Source: Thermoplasmatales archaeon E-plasma (GTDB lineage Archaea; Thermoplasmatota; Thermoplasmata; Thermoplasmatales; Thermoplasmataceae). Taken from it: 64,000 nucleotides of DNA. The stretch covers positions 124,001-188,000 of the forward strand of contig KI542674.1 of NCBI GenBank assembly GCA_000496135.1, in the 5' to 3' direction. Positions 60,248 to 64,000 of the stretch are shown here, in pieces. The position numbers and the translations under genes are program-made. The stretch's first letter is position 1, and the number at the start of each line of letters is the position of its first letter. The notes under the pieces are model-generated. The model ran no database searches, had not been told where the DNA came from, and worked only from the letters and a program-made list of their open reading frames with translations.

Positions 60248-62491
60248 ATGAGTTACGCTTACGGAGACGGTATTACGCTTAGAGTTGCTGAGGCAAATTC
60301 CACAGATCCCGGCATGTCAAGAGTCAGACTTGATGAGGAGTCCAGAATAGCGCTTGGTGCGGAAATAGGAGATGTCGTTGAAATAGAGAAGACTAAGAAA
60401 ACTGTAGGCAGAGTTTTTAGGGCAAGGCCGGAGGATGAAAATAAGGGTATTGTGAGGATTGATAGCGTCCTAAGAAACAACTGTGGCGGTTCCATTGGAG
60501 AAAAAGTTAAGGTAAGAAAAGTCAAGACGGAGATAGCTACAAAGGTAGTGCTGGCACCAATTATAAGAAAAGATCAGAGAGTGAGATTCGGAGAAGGAAT
60601 AGATGATTTCGTCCAGAAAGCTCTAATAAGAAGACCCATGCTTGAGCAGGATAATATAAGTGTTCCGGGATTAACACTTGCAGGTCATTCAGGTCTTTTA
60701 TTCAAAGTCATCAAGACAACCCCGTCAAAAGTTCCTATAGAAATAGGTGAAATTACCAAGATTGAGATAAGAGAAGAACCCGCATCTGAAGTACTTGAAG
60801 ATGTTTCGAGAATCAGTTATGAAGATATTGGAGGTCTATCAGACCAGCTTGGAAAAGTCAGAGAAATAATTGAACTGCCTTTAAAACATCCGGAACTTTT
60901 CGAGAGATTGGGAATAAGACCACCAAAGGGAGTTTTGCTTTATGGTCCACCAGGAACTGGAAAAACACTTATTGCAAGAGCGGTAGCAAATGAATCTGGT
61001 GCAAATTTCTTTTCTATCAATGGACCGGAAATCATGAGTAAATATTATGGACAGAGTGAACAGAAGCTCAGGGAAATATTTACGGAAGCTGAGAACAAGG
61101 AACCCTCCATCATATTTATAGATGAAATAGACTCAATCGCACCTAAAAGGGAAGAAGTTCAAGGGGAAGTTGAAAGGAGAGTTGTAGCACAGCTTCTCAC
61201 ACTAATGGATGGCCTCAAGGAAAGAGGACATGTAATAGTTATTGGAGCAACCAACAGAATTGACGCAGTTGATCCTGCGCTCAGAAGACCTGGCAGATTT
61301 GACAGGGAGATTAACATAGGCGTTCCTGACAAAAAGGGCAGAAGAGAAATTCTCAACATTCATTCAAGGGCAATGCCTCTCGGTATGGATGAGGAGAGAA
61401 AATCCAAGTTTTTGGATGAGATTGCAGACATGACTTATGGTTTTGTCGGAGCCGATCTGGCAGCTCTGTCAAGAGAGTCAGCGATGAATGCACTGAGAAG
61501 ATATCTCCCGGAAATTGATCTGGATAAGCCTATCCCCACTGAGATTTTGGAAAAGATGGCGGTCACAGAAGATGATTTTCTTGAGGCACTTAAATCAATT
61601 GAGCCAAGCAGTCTAAGAGAAGTAACTGTTGAGATTCCAAATGTGCACTGGGATGATATTGGCGGTCTTGACGATGTAAAGAGAGAATTAAGAGAAAGCG
61701 TTGAATTGCCGCTTCAGAAACCTGAGATATTCAAGAACCTTGGAATCAGGGCACCAAAAGGTTTTCTTTTATATGGTCCACCCGGGGTTGGTAAAACATT
61801 GCTAGCAAAGGCTGTGGCAAATGAAAGCAACGCAAATTTCATTTCTGTGAAAGGTCCGGAGGTTTTGAGTAAATGGGTAGGAGAGAGTGAAAAAGCCGTT
61901 AGAGAAATATTCAAAAAGGCCAAGCAGGTAGCACCTACCATAGTATTTCTGGATGAAATAGATTCCATAGCCCCAAGAAGAGGAAGTACCGGAGATTCAG
62001 GAGTCACTGAGAGGATAGTAAATCAACTGCTTACTTCCATGGACGGTATTGAAGTGCTGCAGGGAGTAGTCGTGGTAGGCGCCTCAAACAGGCCGGATAT
62101 TCTGGATAGTGCCCTCCTGAGAGCAGGAAGATTTGACAAGATGATTTACATACCGCCACCTGACGCTGAGGGAAGATTGAAGATTCTCAAGGTACATACC
62201 AAGAATATGCCCCTTGCTTCCGACGTTGATCTGAAGAAACTTGCAAACATTGGAGAAGGGTATGTGGGGGCAGATCTTGAAAATCTCGTGAGAGAGGCTG
62301 GAATGATTGCCTATAGAAAAGATCCCAATGCAACAAAGGTTACCCAGGCTGATTTCACGGATGCAATGAATGCAATAAAACCCTCTGTTGATGAGGAGGT
62401 TTTGAAATTCTATAACACCATTAGTTCCAACATGGGAAAGAGCATGAGGGAAAAGAGAAAAGATGTAGAAGTTTCTGGTTTATACCAGTAA
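60248..62491 (+). CDS. vat: VAT, archaeal Cdc48/p97 AAA ATPase
   Basis: Unfolds proteins and feeds archaeal proteases. The 747-residue protein has the N-domain (double-psi barrel, about 1-180), AAA domain D1 with Walker A GPPGTGKT and Walker [13 protein letters not shown] (about 235-305), and D2 with GPPGVGKT and [15 protein letters not shown] (about 510-590), each with its sensor and Arg-finger loop (for example [20 protein letters not shown]). Length matches T. acidophilum VAT. A tricorn-factor gene (62968) lies next door on the other strand, so protein quality-control genes cluster here. Confidence 0.97.
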   Translation: MSYAYGDGITLRVAEANSTDPGMSRVRLDEESRIALGAEIGDVVEIEKTKKTVGRVFRARPEDENKGIVRIDSVLRNNCGGSIGEKVKVRKVKTEIATKVVLAPIIRKDQRVRFGEGIDDFVQKALIRRPMLEQDNISVPGLTLAGHSGLLFKVIKTTPSKVPIEIGEITKIEIREEPASEVLEDVSRISYEDIGGLSDQLGKVREIIELPLKHPELFERLGIRPPKGVLLYGPPGTGKTLIARAVANESGANFFSINGPEIMSKYYGQSEQKLREIFTEAENKEPSIIFIDEIDSIAPKREEVQGEVERRVVAQLLTLMDGLKERGHVIVIGATNRIDAVDPALRRPGRFDREINIGVPDKKGRREILNIHSRAMPLGMDEERKSKFLDEIADMTYGFVGADLAALSRESAMNALRRYLPEIDLDKPIPTEILEKMAVTEDDFLEALKSIEPSSLREVTVEIPNVHWDDIGGLDDVKRELRESVELPLQKPEIFKNLGIRAPKGFLLYGPPGVGKTLLAKAVANESNANFISVKGPEVLSKWVGESEKAVREIFKKAKQVAPTIVFLDEIDSIAPRRGSTGDSGVTERIVNQLLTSMDGIEVLQGVVVVGASNRPDILDSALLRAGRFDKMIYIPPPDAEGRLKILKVHTKNMPLASDVDLKKLANIGEGYVGADLENLVREAGMIAYRKDPNATKVTQADFTDAMNAIKPSVDEEVLKFYNTISSNMGKSMREKRKDVEVSGLYQ

Positions 62492-62537
62492 CTTTCACTT
62501 CCATAATATTGATATAATTTGTTTTCCATTCAAGCCC

Positions 62538-62912
62538 ATGGATAAAGGTTTAGACATCTCTTTTCAAGTTGCTTCAGGTAGTGAAGATCAGGATCTGGTT
62601 CAGGCTCTTGCGGATTTAACAGGGCACGATATGAGTAAGGAATTCAATATAGACTGGAGGATTTTCAAGGTCAAACTTGAGGATAAGAGATTTTTCAAGA
62701 TTCTATATACCGGACCAAAGATAAATGGATTTCATCCTCACAACATGAAAAAAATACCGGATCATTTTGATACGATTTCCAGGTTGAGTTATAATGAGGT
62801 TATGACCAGATATAATAAACTGCTCGAGGATGGATCAATAAAGAAAATTCCAATAAAAGAAATTGAAGAATCCTACGACCTGTGGCAGGATAAAATATGG
62901 CAATATATTTAA
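62538..62912 (+). CDS. Hypothetical protein downstream of VAT
   Basis: A 124-residue protein with no motif I can place: SFQVASGSEDQDLVQALADL, then DWRIFKVKLEDKRFFKILYTG and a helical tail (EIEESYDLWQDKIWQYI). It is 46 bases after VAT in the same direction and probably in its transcript. It may be a lineage-specific partner. Confidence 0.6.
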   Translation: MDKGLDISFQVASGSEDQDLVQALADLTGHDMSKEFNIDWRIFKVKLEDKRFFKILYTGPKINGFHPHNMKKIPDHFDTISRLSYNEVMTRYNKLLEDGSIKKIPIKEIEESYDLWQDKIWQYI

Positions 62913-62967
62913 TCAGAAAAAAATGTTTGAATCCGATTAATTATATTTCCTGAAGTTCACATAGATA

Positions 62968-64000
62968 TCAAGCATTTCCAGACCTTTTGATACTCCCCTG
63001 GGAAACATCTGGGCCATTAAGCAGTGATGCAAGTTTTCTGGTCTTCTTTTCATTAACGATCCCCAGAAGAGGTATGGAAATCTGCATCGCCTGTGCACCG
63101 AAACCGGTTCCGGCAAACTCTTTTCTGATCGCACTTATAACATATTTAAATATACCAAGCATAAATTTTCTTGAATCTGGATTCCTTATGAGCGAAATGA
63201 CAGCCCATGGTGAATCCTGTCTTTTGATTTCACCTTTCATAACCATTTTCATCAGTGCCTTGTGATTCTTCTTTCCTTTCATTGATCCCATTGCGATTAT
63301 GAGTTTGTTCCTGTCAGTATCATCCTTTGCCTTTGAGTAGGTTATTTTTAGATCCTCAATGTTATCCGATGTTGTGGCTTTTGATAATGCAAGAGCCTGC
63401 CTCCCTTCTGGCGGAGAGTCAAAATATTCACCGAAATGAACCGCGTTGGACGCAGCGAAATCATGATCGTATAGAGATAGAGTTTCCTTTATTTTTTCTC
63501 TGGTTATGGATCTCAGAGATTCTTCATCCTGGGACTTTTCTCCAAGTTCTTTTAAAATGGTTTTCAGCAAACCTGTTGCTTTCGAGCGGAAGTTTTCCCT
63601 GTCGAAGAGAATTGACATGGCACTATCCAGATTCCTCTGAACCAGAGTGATAACCGGTGTTGTAACTCCAGGCATCAGGTCATTCAATATCCTGAAATAT
63701 TTATCAACGGTCATCTTGCCTGATAAAAGAAGAGAGTATGCGTCGTTTACTATTTCAGCCCTGTCAATATCTGAGAAAAATTGTACTTTATCCTTTAAAT
63801 TCGTGTAAAACTCCTCCTCATAAATGACTCTGAAAAACCCGTTTCCATCTGAATTTAATTTCACGTAGTCGCCCAAATTAATCTCCATTGACTTTTCATC
63901 CATAAGTATATTTTTTGTTCCCTTGGATCCCTTAACTGATAATGGTATCCTCCATACCAGGTCTGAATGCTGGTCATTCATGAAATATCTTCTCTGTTCC
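62968..64000 (-). CDS. Tricorn-interacting factor F2/F3-type M1 aminopeptidase, C-terminal part
   Basis: Removes N-terminal residues from peptides released by tricorn. The frame is open to the window edge, so this is the C-terminal about 340 residues. They begin EQRRYF, then SDLVWRIPLSVKG, matching the beta-sandwich domain of M1 enzymes; the remainder is helical (ERAP1_C-type: SLYDHDFAASNAVHFGEYF, LIRNPDSRKFMLGIFKYVI). The catalytic HExxH part lies outside. The end LNGPDVSQGSIKRSGNA is a short tail. The F2-versus-F3 choice is not made. Confidence 0.85.
   Translation of the reverse strand, partial: EQRRYFMNDQHSDLVWRIPLSVKGSKGTKNILMDEKSMEINLGDYVKLNSDGNGFFRVIYEEEFYTNLKDKVQFFSDIDRAEIVNDAYSLLLSGKMTVDKYFRILNDLMPGVTTPVITLVQRNLDSAMSILFDRENFRSKATGLLKTILKELGEKSQDEESLRSITREKIKETLSLYDHDFAASNAVHFGEYFDSPPEGRQALALSKATTSDNIEDLKITYSKAKDDTDRNKLIIAMGSMKGKKNHKALMKMVMKGEIKRQDSPWAVISLIRNPDSRKFMLGIFKYVISAIRKEFAGTGFGAQAMQISIPLLGIVNEKKTRKLASLLNGPDVSQGSIKRSGNA

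Overview
The window looks like chromosome of an AT-rich, acidophilic, heterotrophic archaeon of the order Thermoplasmatales (Thermoplasma, Ferroplasma or Cuniculiplasma type). The support is: a VAT/Cdc48 ATPase beside a tricorn-interacting-factor-type M1 aminopeptidase; a thermopsin and a glutamic (G1) peptidase, both secreted acid proteases; archaeal ether-lipid enzymes (GGGP synthase, DGGGP synthase, a geranylgeranyl-reductase-like protein); a gene pair that fits the Thermoplasma-type mevalonate route; and archaeal information proteins (MCM, aIF2-beta, MBF1, Trm1, LonB). Species cannot be fixed from sequence reading alone.

Layout. 1-4.4 kb: end of LonB, a Cgi121-like KEOPS subunit, a small hydrolase, regulators, rpiA and an acyl-CoA thioesterase. 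4.4-7.9 kb: a four-gene membrane/ATPase cassette that I read as a type IV secretion-like (Ced/Ted DNA-import-like) machine; this is the most interesting locus. 8.4-12.0 kb: a compact operon (MptD-like aldolase, THEP1-like NTPase, Trm1, DGGGP synthase, GGGP synthase). 12.1-15.0 kb: purS, purL and a small unknown. 15-16.6 kb (minus strand): aIF2-beta, a PIN nuclease and riboflavin kinase. 16.7-21.7 kb: G1 peptidase, an SDR, and a Rieske/cytochrome b/crotonase-like operon. 22-24.2 kb: VapB with a ruined VapC, tRNA-Val, a frameshifted aquaporin and a hemerythrin. 24.2-31.8 kb: MCM, reductase, tRNA-Thr, a His/Cys-rich miniprotein, ROK kinase, a frameshifted NfeD-type protease and aspS. 32-39.5 kb: 3-hydroxyacyl-CoA dehydrogenase, an (AT)29 tract upstream of a large surface protein, MBF1, dienelactone hydrolase, membrane proteins and a PaiB-like protein. 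39.8-45.9 kb: a catabolic cluster (aminotransferase, HisD-family dehydrogenase, APC permease, Lrp regulator, amidohydrolase). 46.5-48.3 kb: mevalonate-pathway pair. 48.3-55.6 kb: duplicated membrane proteins, thiolase, SHOCT protein and thermopsin. 55.9-58.8 kb: tRNA-Leu and a decayed zone (nonsense-interrupted esterase, TnpB remnant). 58.8-64 kb: FAD oxidoreductase, VAT, a small unknown and the C-terminal part of the M1 aminopeptidase.

Several genes are broken by single-base events (vapC, aquaporin, NfeD protease, esterase). Either the strain is losing them or the assembly carries small indels; reads would settle it. Many starts sit about 25 bases after a TATA-like element, which fits leaderless transcripts.
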